Assembly (NCBI GenBank): GCA_032622095.1 | Contig: CP136069.1 | Location: forward strand, 49,214,760 to 49,278,759 | DNA from: Siphonodentalium dalli | Lineage: Eukaryota; Mollusca; Scaphopoda; Gadilida; Siphonodentaliidae | DNA length: 64,000 bases | Reading direction: 5' to 3' | Shown: positions 1 to 8,449 of the stretch, piece after piece | How positions within the stretch are numbered: the first letter of the stretch is position 1 | Layout of the letters: each line of letters begins with the position of its first letter | Made by a program: the position numbers and the translations under genes | Notes under the pieces: generated by a model | Told to the model about the DNA's origin: nothing | Seen by the model: only the letters and a program-made list of their open reading frames with translations | Databases searched by the model: none

Positions 1-1
1 A

Positions 2-1480
2 AACCGAGAAGACGAAGAAGAAGCCGTAAAATCAGACAATCAAACAGCCGGCAGTTCTGATATTCAAATAACCGGATATAGCATTCGCAAAAGGAGTGAA
101 CGAACCTTCGGAAACAATTTGGCAACACAGAGAACATATGAGATCAAATTAGATGAAATTTACGAAGAGAAAAAGTTAATCGACATATACAGGAATCTAC
201 ATTCAATGTTCGAGGACACTATTCAAAGAGCTCGTGGAAATTTGGCTGACAATGATCTTGGCAGAGTTATCATTCACCATGAGAGTTTGGACAACCCTAT
301 AGTAGTTCCGTTACAAACGTTGCAAACGTTAAATGCTAACACTGTGATTGACAGAATCGAACTCGTTTTGAACAGCAACCAAACACTGACTGTTAATCAA
401 AGTTTCCGAATAGATATAGGCACCATCGAGTTACCTAAAGGCGGAGCACGGCGGAGGATAACAGCTTTACATGATGAAAGTGACAATCTAAGAAATAAAA
501 CATCGATCGTTACGATTGAAAATACCGACAATATGTGTATGGCTCGGGCTATCGCCACATGTTGGTGTAAATTAAATATTTGCAGTCCTGATGAATGGCT
601 AGAAATAACACAGAATAGAGGAACCAGAAATAATTTACAACTCATCATGGAATACAGAAAAGTACCGATCAGTTATTACAACAATGTGACGTACAAAAAA
701 CGTACTGAGCAAGGAAAATTAGCCAAAGCAATTAGTGCCATCGCAGGTGTATCAACAGACAGACCAGCCAGTTTAGCAGATCTAAAAGCATTCGAGGAAA
801 CTCTGAATTTGACAATACTAGTCGTCAGTGGTAGACTGGGTAATAAATTCATTATCAGCGCGCCTACAGACGGTATAGAAAGACCCGTGATATATTTATA
901 TCTCACTGCTAATGAACATTTCCACGCTATACAATCCATAACGGGATTCTTTAGCGCAGTATATTTCTGTGTGCATTGTTTAAAACATTATTCAAACAAA
1001 GGAAAGCATTATTGTGAACACACCTGTTTCGTGTGTAAAAGTGATAAATGTGAACAAAGTGAAAACAAAGAACATTGTTCAGATTGTAATATGACGTGTA
1101 TGTCTCATCAATGTTTCGTGCGTCATAAAGCAAAACCTATTAATCAAGCTTCGAAAGAAACGACAGCTCCTTGCCAAAAATGGTGGAAATGCTTGGACTG
1201 TACAAAAGTCATGGAGAGAGGGAAAAGACGTCCGAATCAACACGTGTGCGGAGAAACATTTTGTAGATCGTGTGACAAATACACAATGGGAGCACACGAA
1301 TGTTATGTAAGGGCCATACCTCCCGTTACTGATGATGAAAAAGCTAAATTCTGTTTCTTCGACTTCGAAACCATTCAACACGATATATTGGAATGTTCCG
1401 AAGGATATACACCTTTACATACAAAGGATTGCCAGGACTGTAAAGAGGATCATATATGCAAGAAATGTGCTAAGTGTCAG
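2..1480 (+). CDS. pPolB: Protein-primed DNA polymerase B, first visible exon (N-terminus off the left edge)
   Basis: This replicates the element's linear DNA from a protein primer. The frame is open from base 2 with no in-frame ATG before codon 119-121, which is TTG, so the true start is outside the window. The N-terminal part is followed by a long Cys/His-rich stretch (about 965-1320, repeated CxxC pairs), as in other Polinton polymerases. The first exonuclease motif, FDFET, is at 1358-1372. The exon ends CAG|GTGAGT, leaving the reading frame in phase 0, and resumes at 2134 with another Cys-containing segment. Identification is firm because the second exon carries the remaining polymerase motifs. 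Confidence 0.9.
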
Positions 1481-2133
1481 GTGAGTCTTAACCTAATTGT
1501 AATATATATATGTAACACATTACAGTCGAAATCACGATAACGTAACGCTCTTTATTAAAGGCGCGCATAAGTAGAGACGCTCTTTCATCTTTAAAAATTA
1601 TATTAGATTATCGCTGAACGCTCTTTAGCTGTTACCTTGCGTGTGAGATTACCATATAACAATAACATACTTGAATTCGACCAAAGTTAAGGGTCTCAAT
1701 ATTAAAATTCAACTGAGTCACAGATGTTAAACCGAGTAATTAACTTTTTTAATTCTTGACACATTGAAAATGTGTAACATATTTTATGTGAAAAGAGATT
1801 TTGTAATTGTTATATGGTAAACTAACATAATATATAATTGTTTTAACTTTATTGAACTTGATATCTGCGTGCTTGAATCGACAATTATACAGGCTATATG
1901 TCGATGGTCGGATCATGATATACATTTTTAATATTGACACGTAGATTGGAACGAGTAATTTTTAGGATCAACCAACGAACAATAGTAATACGTTAACGCT
2001 CTTTATTAACGTTGAACCTATACCAAAACATTTTTGTTTTTTAAATAATTATCTGAACAAAGTGTAGACGTTTTAGTTTGTTTTTTATTATCGATAAAGC
2101 TAGAGGTTAAAACGTTCAATTATTACTTTTCAG
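1481..2133 (+). other. Phase-0 intron inside the Polinton polymerase gene
   Basis: The donor CAG|GTGAGT at 1481 and a pyrimidine-rich acceptor TTACTTTTCAG ending at 2133 bracket 653 bases with many stops in all frames. Joining phase 0 to phase 0 restores a continuous polymerase family sequence: a Cys-rich segment precedes and HTPNFLVAQTACYEC follows. The intron contains four copies of AACGCTCTTT or a one-base variant. An alternative is an insertion that happens to resemble an intron, but the perfect donor makes splicing more likely. Confidence 0.75.
1544..2004 (+). repeat. Cluster of AACGCTCTTT motifs in the polymerase intron
   Basis: Copies lie at 1544-1553, 1576-1585 (first base G), 1617-1626 and 1995-2004. 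Further copies are at 5282-5291, 14318-14327, 27341-27350, 27383-27392, 40383-40392 and 40424-40433, with a reverse-strand near match at 7995-8004. Three pairs are spaced 41-42 bases apart (1576/1617, 27341/27383, 40383/40424). The function is unknown. It could be a promoter element, a 3' processing signal, or simply the core of an old dispersed repeat. Confidence 0.6.
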
Positions 2134-4924
2134 AACTGTTTAAAAACATGGTGCGGAAAAGTTCAGCATACACCGAACTTCCTCGTCGCCCAAACAGCTT
2201 GCTACGAATGCATGCATGAATCGTTGGAAGCGAAACCGAACTGTAGAAATTGCGGACCTCTATGTGATGCGTGTAACGACAGTGATGCGAAGAAGAAGAA
2301 GAAGAAGAGTGACCGAAATTTATGTTCGGATACATGCGGACTCCGAGAGGTTATATTTAGCGGTCCTGATACCGGTGAAAAGTTTGGAAAATGGTTATTC
2401 TCGGAACAACACAAGGGATTCATAGCACTGGCTCACAACTTCAAGGGTTACGATGGATATTTTCTCATGGAATATCTCATTGATCAATCATTGAGACCCA
2501 AAGTTATATATAATGGATCCAAATTGATGTACCTATACGTGGAAAAAGATCTTCATATCAAAGTACTGGACAGTCTCAGCTTTCTACCAATGAAGTTGGC
2601 ACTGCTACCGAAAACTTTCGGTCTTGATGGCGAGAAAAAAGGATGGTTCCCGCACTTTTTCAATAAATCAGCCAACCAGAATTATGAAGGACCCTATCCG
2701 GATGCCAAATATTACGGCGCTGATTATATGAGTGTGGCTGAACGAAAAGACTTCACGAAATGGCACGCGGCTCAAACAAATGCAGTTTTCATCTTCAAGA
2801 AAGAATTATCGGATTATTGTCGTAGTGATGTCAATATTTTGAGACAAGCTGGCATAAAATTCAGAACCCACATCATGAATGCGACTGGAAATATACAACC
2901 CGTAATTGACGAGTTTTCTGGCGATATGAAGTTCAAACTGGTTGGTGCTGTTGATCCATTCCAATACGTTACAATCGCATCGGTATGTATGGGTATATTC
3001 AGAACGAAATTCGTCGACGAGGAATGGAGAGTGCATCTAAGTACCGAAGGGAAAACGTGGCTTCCAGCTAAATGTAAAGATGGAACTTTGTCAATTTTAT
3101 ACAAAGGTGAATGGGTACAAGAAACAAAACTTGAAGATGAACGCGGCGTACAAATTCGTGAGAAAGAATTTCTCAAATCCCAGATAGCTCGAATCCCCAA
3201 GACATCATATAAAGATCAATACAGCAAAAGTTGGATTCAATGGCTGGAATGGATGATGTTCAAAGATAAAATCCACATAACTCACGCTTTGAACGGCCGT
3301 GAAAAGAAACTCGATGATGCAAAGTACAGATTGGATGGCTATTGTGAAGAATTAAACACGGCATTCGAATTTCACGGATGTCAATTCCATGGATGTGAAC
3401 TTTGTCTGAGTCACGATAGAGACGTAGTCAAGAATCCGATAACCAACCAGACACCTAATGAATTATACGGACTCACACAGAAAAAGAAGAAGTATATAGA
3501 AAGTCGAGGCATGAAATATGTGTGCATTTGGGAACACGAGTTCGTCGCTGCCCGAAAGACTAATCCGGAGCTTCGTGACTTCATTGCTAGTTTAGACATT
3601 GTTGAACGGCTAGAGCCTAGAGACAGTTTCTTCGGCGGCAGAACGAATGCAACTAAATTACACTACAAAGCTGCCGTTGGTGAGAAAATACACTATTTTG
3701 ACTTCACGTCGCTGTATCCAAGTGTGCTCAAATACTCTCGCTACCCGATTGGACACCCGAAAATCATTTTGGGCGATGACATTACCGAGCTTAAGGATTA
3801 CTTCGGAATAGCGCAAGTCAAGATTTTACCACCTAATGGACTCTATCACCCCGTATTACCGTATCGATCCGAAGGTAAACTGAAGTTTCCACTGTGCAGG
3901 ACTTGTGCTGATAATGAAAATCAACGACCTTGCACGTGTACGTGCCAACAGAGAGCTATTACCGGTGTTTGGTGTATTCCTGAACTGGAGACAGCTGTCA
4001 AAGTGGGATACAAGATACTCAAAATATATGAAATATACCATTGGACCGAAACGTCAGACTATAGCCAACAAAATGGATTATTCACGGAATATATAAACAC
4101 ATTCTTAAAGTTCAAGCAGCAGGCTAGCGGTCCTCCGGATTGGATAAAATCTAACGAAGACATGGATAAATACATCACAGCGTATAAAGACAACGAAGGT
4201 ATATTACTGGACAGAGAAAGCATCGAAAAGAATCCAGGATTGCGTCAAATCAGTAAGCTCATGCTCAACAGTTTTTGGGGGAAGCTGGGCCAAAACCAGA
4301 ATTTCAAACAGACCGAATATTTCCATGAATCGGAACAAGACAATCTATTTTCATGTCATAACTGATGACATTCTTCAAATGGAGTGGACCTATCGAAAAG
4401 ACTGTGTGCCTTGCGGAGCAGCGAATAACATATATTTGGCCACATTCACGACGTGTCACGCTCGATTAATGTTATATGAAGTTATTCATTCCTTGGACAG
4501 AAGAGTATTATATTACGACACGGATAGTTGTGTATTCAGCAGCACAGAGGATCAAATTAATCCCCCACTGGGCGACTATTTGGGACAACTGACTAGTGAG
4601 CTAGATCCTGATGAATACATCGAAGAATTTGTTTCTGGAGGACCCAAGAATTACGCTTATAGAACAAATAAAGCTAAAGAGACGTGTAAAGTTCGGGGGT
4701 TCTCTTTGAACTTTGAAAATTCACAGTTCATCAATTTCCAGACGATTAAAGAGCTGTTAGAATCTGGAAGCACAGTGCCCATCACCACAACCAATCCACG
4801 GAAAATATGCAGATCTAAAGGAAAAAGAAAAATATATAACAGATCTGAGGAGAAACAGTACCGAGTTGTTTATACCAAACGCAGACGATTGGATAACATG
4901 GATACACTGCCATATGGATATTGA
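2134..4924 (+). pseudogene. pPolB: DNA polymerase B exonuclease and polymerase domains, frameshifted
   Basis: Exonuclease motifs II (GYDGYF, about 2446-2463) and III (YCRSDVNIL, 2815-2841) are followed by polymerase motif A DFTSLYPS (3700-3723), motif B around KLMLNSFWGKLG (4255-4290) and motif C YYDTDS (4511-4528). All catalytic acidic residues are visible. The frame that carries motifs A and B stops at 4363-4365, while motif C is in the next frame, so a single-base indel lies between about 4290 and 4365. The terminal TGA is at 4922-4924. A run of lysines near 2289-2309 comes from a GAAGAA repeat. The family is protein-primed type-B polymerase as in adenoviruses and Polintons. The lesion would remove the last third of the palm and thumb. 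Confidence 0.92.
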
Positions 4925-5346
4925 ACGAGGTACGTAATATATATAGTATATAATTTAATCGTCTATATTTGATCAAGGTTGTAATGAGAGTGTAAACATT
5001 CGATCGATGGTAGCTATCTGATTATACTAAGGCTTGTTCAGACACGTTCGATGTTAGATAACATCGAGCGTGCATGAACACGTATTACTATAAACCGATG
5101 GCAGTCATTGGTCAATTTATCCAAGGTGTCCATTTTTTCGATCTATAAAATGCTACCTGATCCAGTTCACAATTACAAATTCGTTAGTCCTATACTGTAC
5201 GTGTGAAATATTCTATACAGGTTAGTTATGAATTAGTTTTTTTTTTTTCTATCATTGCATTTTTACCTCCAGTACAATCTTAACGCTCTTTTTATACTTA
5301 TAATATTATATCGGTCTTAAACCAAAAACAACTATGTTTTTTTTTT
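4925..5346. other. Convergent intergenic spacer with one AACGCTCTTT copy
   Basis: This lies between the end of the polymerase gene and the end of the minus-strand hypothetical gene. It contains short inverted stretches around ACATCGA (about 5045-5070), poly-T tracts near 5235 and 5338, and the motif AACGCTCTTT at 5282-5291. The sequence after that motif (an ACCAAAAACA-like stretch followed by a T run) resembles the sequence after the copy at 1995. No coding potential is seen. Confidence 0.5.
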
Positions 5347-5907
5347 TTATTTTCTCAACGAAGAGTCACCATAATTCCAGATTATTCCGAATGACCAGAT
5401 TAATTCATTCTCTAATTCTGAAATATATTTCGATTTACTTGTAGAAATGTAATCCAAAATCACGCCGCTGTTAAGTATTTGTTCAATCGTGAACAGTGTA
5501 CACGGTTCACGGAGAATGATATATCCGTGAATTATTGTCACTTCTTCAAAACTTCTCTGATTGAAAACCCAGTCTCGGTATTCTGCAAATCTCACAAAGT
5601 TATCTCCAATAAGTTCACGAATGTCATGTATTTTGTTTTTAGGAACACCTCTAAATACCCAGCGATTTGAAAACATTTGATTCAATATATCTTGTAAGAA
5701 ATCAGTTTCAAATTCAGACCTAGCAATCAAAGATTTCAATCGTTGTACAGGAAAATATCCTTCATCTATATTCTTCAGTATTATTTTAATTTCTCTTATA
5801 AACCAATTGTGAAGTAGTTGTTTTTTTATTTCTGGATTTATAGTTGACATTTCAATTAGCTGATTGTATATTTTCTCCAGTATTTCTGAGGGTAGTATTC
5901 TCTCCAT
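5347..5907 (-). CDS. Hypothetical Polinton protein, 186 aa, F-box-like N-terminus
   Basis: The first ATG that excludes the GC-rich repeat is at 5905-5907, giving 186 residues. The open frame continues upstream through the minisatellite, but that part translates to low-complexity Pro/Arg/Gly and is unlikely to be coding. The start MERILPSEILEKIYNQL resembles the Leu-Pro-x-Glu-Ile-Leu pattern of F-box domains, which recruit substrates to SCF ubiquitin ligases. The resemblance is short, so this is a suggestion only. The rest is rich in Ile, Glu, Arg and aromatic residues with no transmembrane segment or recognised motif. It is convergent with the polymerase gene and divergent from the PC4 gene. 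It could be a host-interaction factor. Confidence 0.6.
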   Translation of the reverse strand: MERILPSEILEKIYNQLIEMSTINPEIKKQLLHNWFIREIKIILKNIDEGYFPVQRLKSLIARSEFETDFLQDILNQMFSNRWVFRGVPKNKIHDIRELIGDNFVRFAEYRDWVFNQRSFEEVTIIHGYIILREPCTLFTIEQILNSGVILDYISTSKSKYISELENELIWSFGIIWNYGDSSLRK

Positions 5908-5949
5908 AATGAACTGACTCAATGACTCATTTTTCTTATTCTTATTGAG

Positions 5950-6402
5950 TATGCGAGGGGGGCGGGCCTCCCCCAACAGATTGAGCGGACCCCCCAGGGC
6001 GGGGGCGAGGGGACCCCCAGGGCGGGGCGGGCGGGGCGGGCGGGCGGGCCTCCCCTCCCCAGGGCGGGCGGGCGGGCGGTCCTCCCCTCCCCCAGGGCGG
6101 GCGGGTGGGCGGGCGGGCGGGGCTCCCCTCCCCAGGGCGGGCGGGGCGGGCGGGGCGGGCCTCCCCTCCCCAGGGCCTCCCCCAACAGATTGAGCGGACC
6201 CCCCAGGGCGGGGGCGAGGGGACCCCCAGGGCGGGGCGGGCGGGGCGGGCGGGCGGGCCTCCCCTCCCCAGGGCGGGCGGGCGGGCGGTCCTCCCCAGGG
6301 CGGGCGGGCGGGCGGTCCTCCCCAGGGCGGGCGGGGCGGGCGGGGCGGGCCTCCCCTCCCCAGGGCGGGCGGGGCGGGCGGGGGGCGGGCCTCCCCCCAC
6401 AC
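5950..6402. repeat. Very GC-rich minisatellite between divergent genes
   Basis: About 450 bases are almost entirely GGGCGGGC, GGGGCGGGC and CTCCCCTCCCCAGGGCGGG blocks in an otherwise AT-rich region. A block of about 205-210 bases beginning CCTCCCCCAACAGATTGAG is present twice (about 5969 and 6177). The short word TGAGCGGAC recurs just past the right edge at 6422. The repeat occupies the whole divergent interval between the hypothetical gene and the PC4 gene. Runs of G can form G-quadruplexes. All open frames crossing it are low-complexity artefacts. Confidence 0.9.
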
Positions 6403-6513
6403 CCAACATCCACCAAACACATGAGCGGACTCCTTTCGGACTTTTGTACTCTCGATGTGTAACTGATAAGTAATGTTTTGTTTTCTTATTTTCCAGGTTC
6501 AAAATAAAAAACA

Positions 6514-7125
6514 ATGACTGATCAACCCGATGTTGAAGGAAACCAACGGACTGAAACCAACGAGAGGGCGTTCCATCCACAATGCTTAGCCCCGTTAGGA
6601 AATGACATTTTCCTATTTGACGGCCGATTCCTGGGAAATCTGTATATACACATACGAGAGTGCGGTGAAAGTTCTGCGGGCCAAAAATTTCCGACAAAAT
6701 CTGGAATAACATTAAATCTAAGGAGATTCAAAGAGTTGAAATCTTACTTAGCAGATATACATCAAGAAGTGGTCAGTTATCGTACCGGTGAAGACGATGT
6801 TTTCATGAGACGTCATATCGGAGGGAATTTCTTCATTACGATAAAGAGCGGCATCCCGCGTGTTGACATTCGCAGGTATTGGCTGCCTGAACATTCAGAT
6901 GATTTGTGTGCAACCAAATACGGAATATCTCTGACATTCGACCAATTTGAAGAACTAGTTGGAGCTATATTCGTCCTGTGTGCTAATATTCCTGAAATTG
7001 ATCAGACTGTGCAGTGCTATTTGACCGACGATCACCAAAACCAGGAAGGATCTTTAAGATGTATGGAATGCTGCCCCAACGGTGATAGAACATGTTTGAT
7101 TAACCGAATGCAGACATTGATCTAA
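6514..7125 (+). CDS. Tandem PC4-like (transcriptional coactivator p15/PC4) protein, 203 aa
   Basis: Two copies of a PC4-like fold are visible. Copy 1 spans about residues 30-85 and contains LYIHIREC and TKSGITL. Copy 2 spans about 97-155 and contains FITI, VDIRRYW and TKYGISLTFDQFEEL. The order (basic beta strand, D/H-I-R strand, K-x-GI-S/T-L turn, then an amphipathic helix) is that of PC4/Sub1, which binds single-stranded DNA and stimulates RNA polymerase II initiation. Copy 2 matches better than copy 1. The tail holds a Cys cluster (C183, C186, C187, C194). The ATG is 18 bases after a good acceptor (TTATTTTCCAG, ending at 6496), so a 5' UTR intron is possible. The stop is only 11 bases before the TBP-like start. 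The frame is intact. Confidence 0.75.
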   Translation: MTDQPDVEGNQRTETNERAFHPQCLAPLGNDIFLFDGRFLGNLYIHIRECGESSAGQKFPTKSGITLNLRRFKELKSYLADIHQEVVSYRTGEDDVFMRRHIGGNFFITIKSGIPRVDIRRYWLPEHSDDLCATKYGISLTFDQFEELVGAIFVLCANIPEIDQTVQCYLTDDHQNQEGSLRCMECCPNGDRTCLINRMQTLI

Positions 7126-7136
7126 ACATTACTCCT

Positions 7137-7661
7137 ATGATGCTACGAATAACTAATGTCGTATGTTCTGCAGATTTGAACTGTTCTATTAATCTAAGGG
7201 ATTTGACACTCGGCTGTTCGAACATTGAATACAATTCCAAAAAGTTTAGCGGAGTTGTATGGAAACATTCTAAATTCGGTGGATGTTGCCTCGTGTTTAA
7301 CACGGGTAAAATCGTTGTTAACGGGCGTTCTGATAGTGTCAAACAGACACGAGTTCGATTGCGTCGGTACGCTCGACATATTCAAAAATGTGGTTGGCGA
7401 GTGAGATTAAATTCCATAAAAATTTTGACAATGTCTGCATTTTGTCAGTTAAATGGAAAACTTGACTTAAACGTTTTAGTGAAACTTATGAAATGTTCTT
7501 ACGAATCAGAGCTGTTCCCTGCGGCAATGTTCAGACGTGAGAAAATACATTTTACATGCTTTCATAATGGAAAAATTGTGATTACGGGCATTAAAAGTGA
7601 AAAGCAGATGTTAAATATTGTATATCCTACCATATGTGAACTTGAATTACTTTCAGAATAA
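7137..7661 (+). CDS. TATA-binding protein (TBP) homologue encoded by the Polinton, 174 aa
   Basis: The protein has the length and two-fold repeat of the TBP saddle core. Repeat 1 (about residues 5-92) has IEYNSKKFSGVV, then LVFNTGKIVVNG and a helix with RRYARHIQKCGW. Repeat 2 (about 93-170) has CSYESELFPAAMF, FTCFHNGKIVITG and IVYPTI. These are the hallmark blocks of TBP in the right order. Of the four TATA-wedging aromatic positions, F54 and F142 are kept, one is W87, and the fourth appears to be a Leu (L159). There is no N-terminal extension and no intron. It starts 11 bases after the PC4-like gene, so both may be read from one transcript. It could direct RNA polymerase II to element promoters. 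It is diverged from cellular TBP and may not recognise a standard TATA box. Confidence 0.88.
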   Translation: MMLRITNVVCSADLNCSINLRDLTLGCSNIEYNSKKFSGVVWKHSKFGGCCLVFNTGKIVVNGRSDSVKQTRVRLRRYARHIQKCGWRVRLNSIKILTMSAFCQLNGKLDLNVLVKLMKCSYESELFPAAMFRREKIHFTCFHNGKIVITGIKSEKQMLNIVYPTICELELLSE

Positions 7662-7662
7662 A
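7657..7662 (+). terminator. AATAAA polyadenylation signal overlapping the TBP stop codon
   Basis: The hexamer AATAAA covers the TAA stop of the TBP-like gene (7659-7661). It suits a compact, virus-like 3' end for a PC4-TBP transcript. Cleavage itself cannot be seen from sequence. Confidence 0.5.
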
Positions 7663-7844
7663 TATATATATGTATCGATTATCTATTTTTTTCATTCGGG
7701 GATGGCTCACATACCTTTGTTTTTTGGCTTTTGACAAAACAAACAAAAACAATAGATTTTTTTTGTTTGTTTTGGCAACAGACCTAATACCACCTCACCG
7801 GACTCTCTCCACAGACCCCCCACCCCCACCCTCTCAACCCAGTC

Positions 7845-7887
<43 letters not shown>

Positions 7888-8002
7888 CCCAGTCATACAT
7901 ATGATAATATAAGAACGATAAATGATTGTATTTACAATATTTTATTTATATACATAATATAATTTAAAGAGTGTTTCTCTCGTTGTCGCTAATGAAGAGC
8001 GT
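7662..8002. repeat. Convergent spacer with (AT)n microsatellite and reverse AACGCTCTTT variants
   Basis: This separates the TBP-like gene from the protease. It holds T runs, a C-rich patch (about 7816-7835) and a pure AT repeat at about 7850-7884. On the minus strand, degenerate copies of the AACGCTCTTT motif lie at 7995-8004 (one mismatch, touching the protease stop) and near 7967-7976. No gene is seen. Confidence 0.6.
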
Positions 8003-8449
8003 TTACAGAATATATTTCAACATAAAATCCTTAATAATTAAATCATTATACATATAATTATTGGCACTGAAACGTCTCATTATATTTTCTAGACTGTATC
8101 CGCACAGTTTATAGAATGCAAAGTATATGCAATAGGGACCGCATATATTAGAACCCTGTAATCTGTAAGCATTGCACTCGTAACGAGGTCCATTCAATAA
8201 CAACACGTGTTTAAATCGTCCGTTGTAACACTCGGGTTTTAATCCCATAGGGTCGAAGAACTCAGATACGTTATGTTCCTGGAATGTCATCAATATCCAG
8301 TGGCGTCCAGGTTGGCTACTCTCGTCAGTGTTAACTATATACATGAGGGGATATTGGATATAAAGAGGTAATTTGTCTATGGGACAAACATCTATCTCAT
8401 TATGGTTTGTGAAGCTATTTATCGCCCTCATGAGTCCGCGTGTATTCAT
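8003..8449 (-). CDS. PRO: Adenain-like cysteine protease, 148 aa
   Basis: This is the capsid maturation protease of Polintons, related to adenovirus endopeptidase and Ulp1. The catalytic residues are visible in the family order: H50 in GRHWILMTF, an acidic residue at D66 in FFDPMG, Q98 of the oxyanion hole and C103 in QGSNICGPYCIYF. The protein is short and complete, which fits the family. Its ATG overlaps the stop of the major capsid gene (TAATG), so the two are tightly coupled. The frame is intact. It probably cleaves capsid precursor proteins, as inferred from the adenovirus homologue. Confidence 0.9.
   Translation of the reverse strand: MNTRGLMRAINSFTNHNEIDVCPIDKLPLYIQYPLMYIVNTDESSQPGRHWILMTFQEHNVSEFFDPMGLKPECYNGRFKHVLLLNGPRYECNAYRLQGSNICGPYCIYFAFYKLCGYSLENIMRRFSANNYMYNDLIIKDFMLKYIL

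Noticed and set aside
1544-1553. AACGCTCTTT as a histone-type 3' stem-loop
   Set aside because: There is no complementary downstream arm and no histone gene nearby.
5919-6712. Long Pro/Arg/Gly-rich frames on both strands over the GC-rich minisatellite
   Set aside because: They are generated by the GGGCGGG repeat, are open in several frames at once and match no family.
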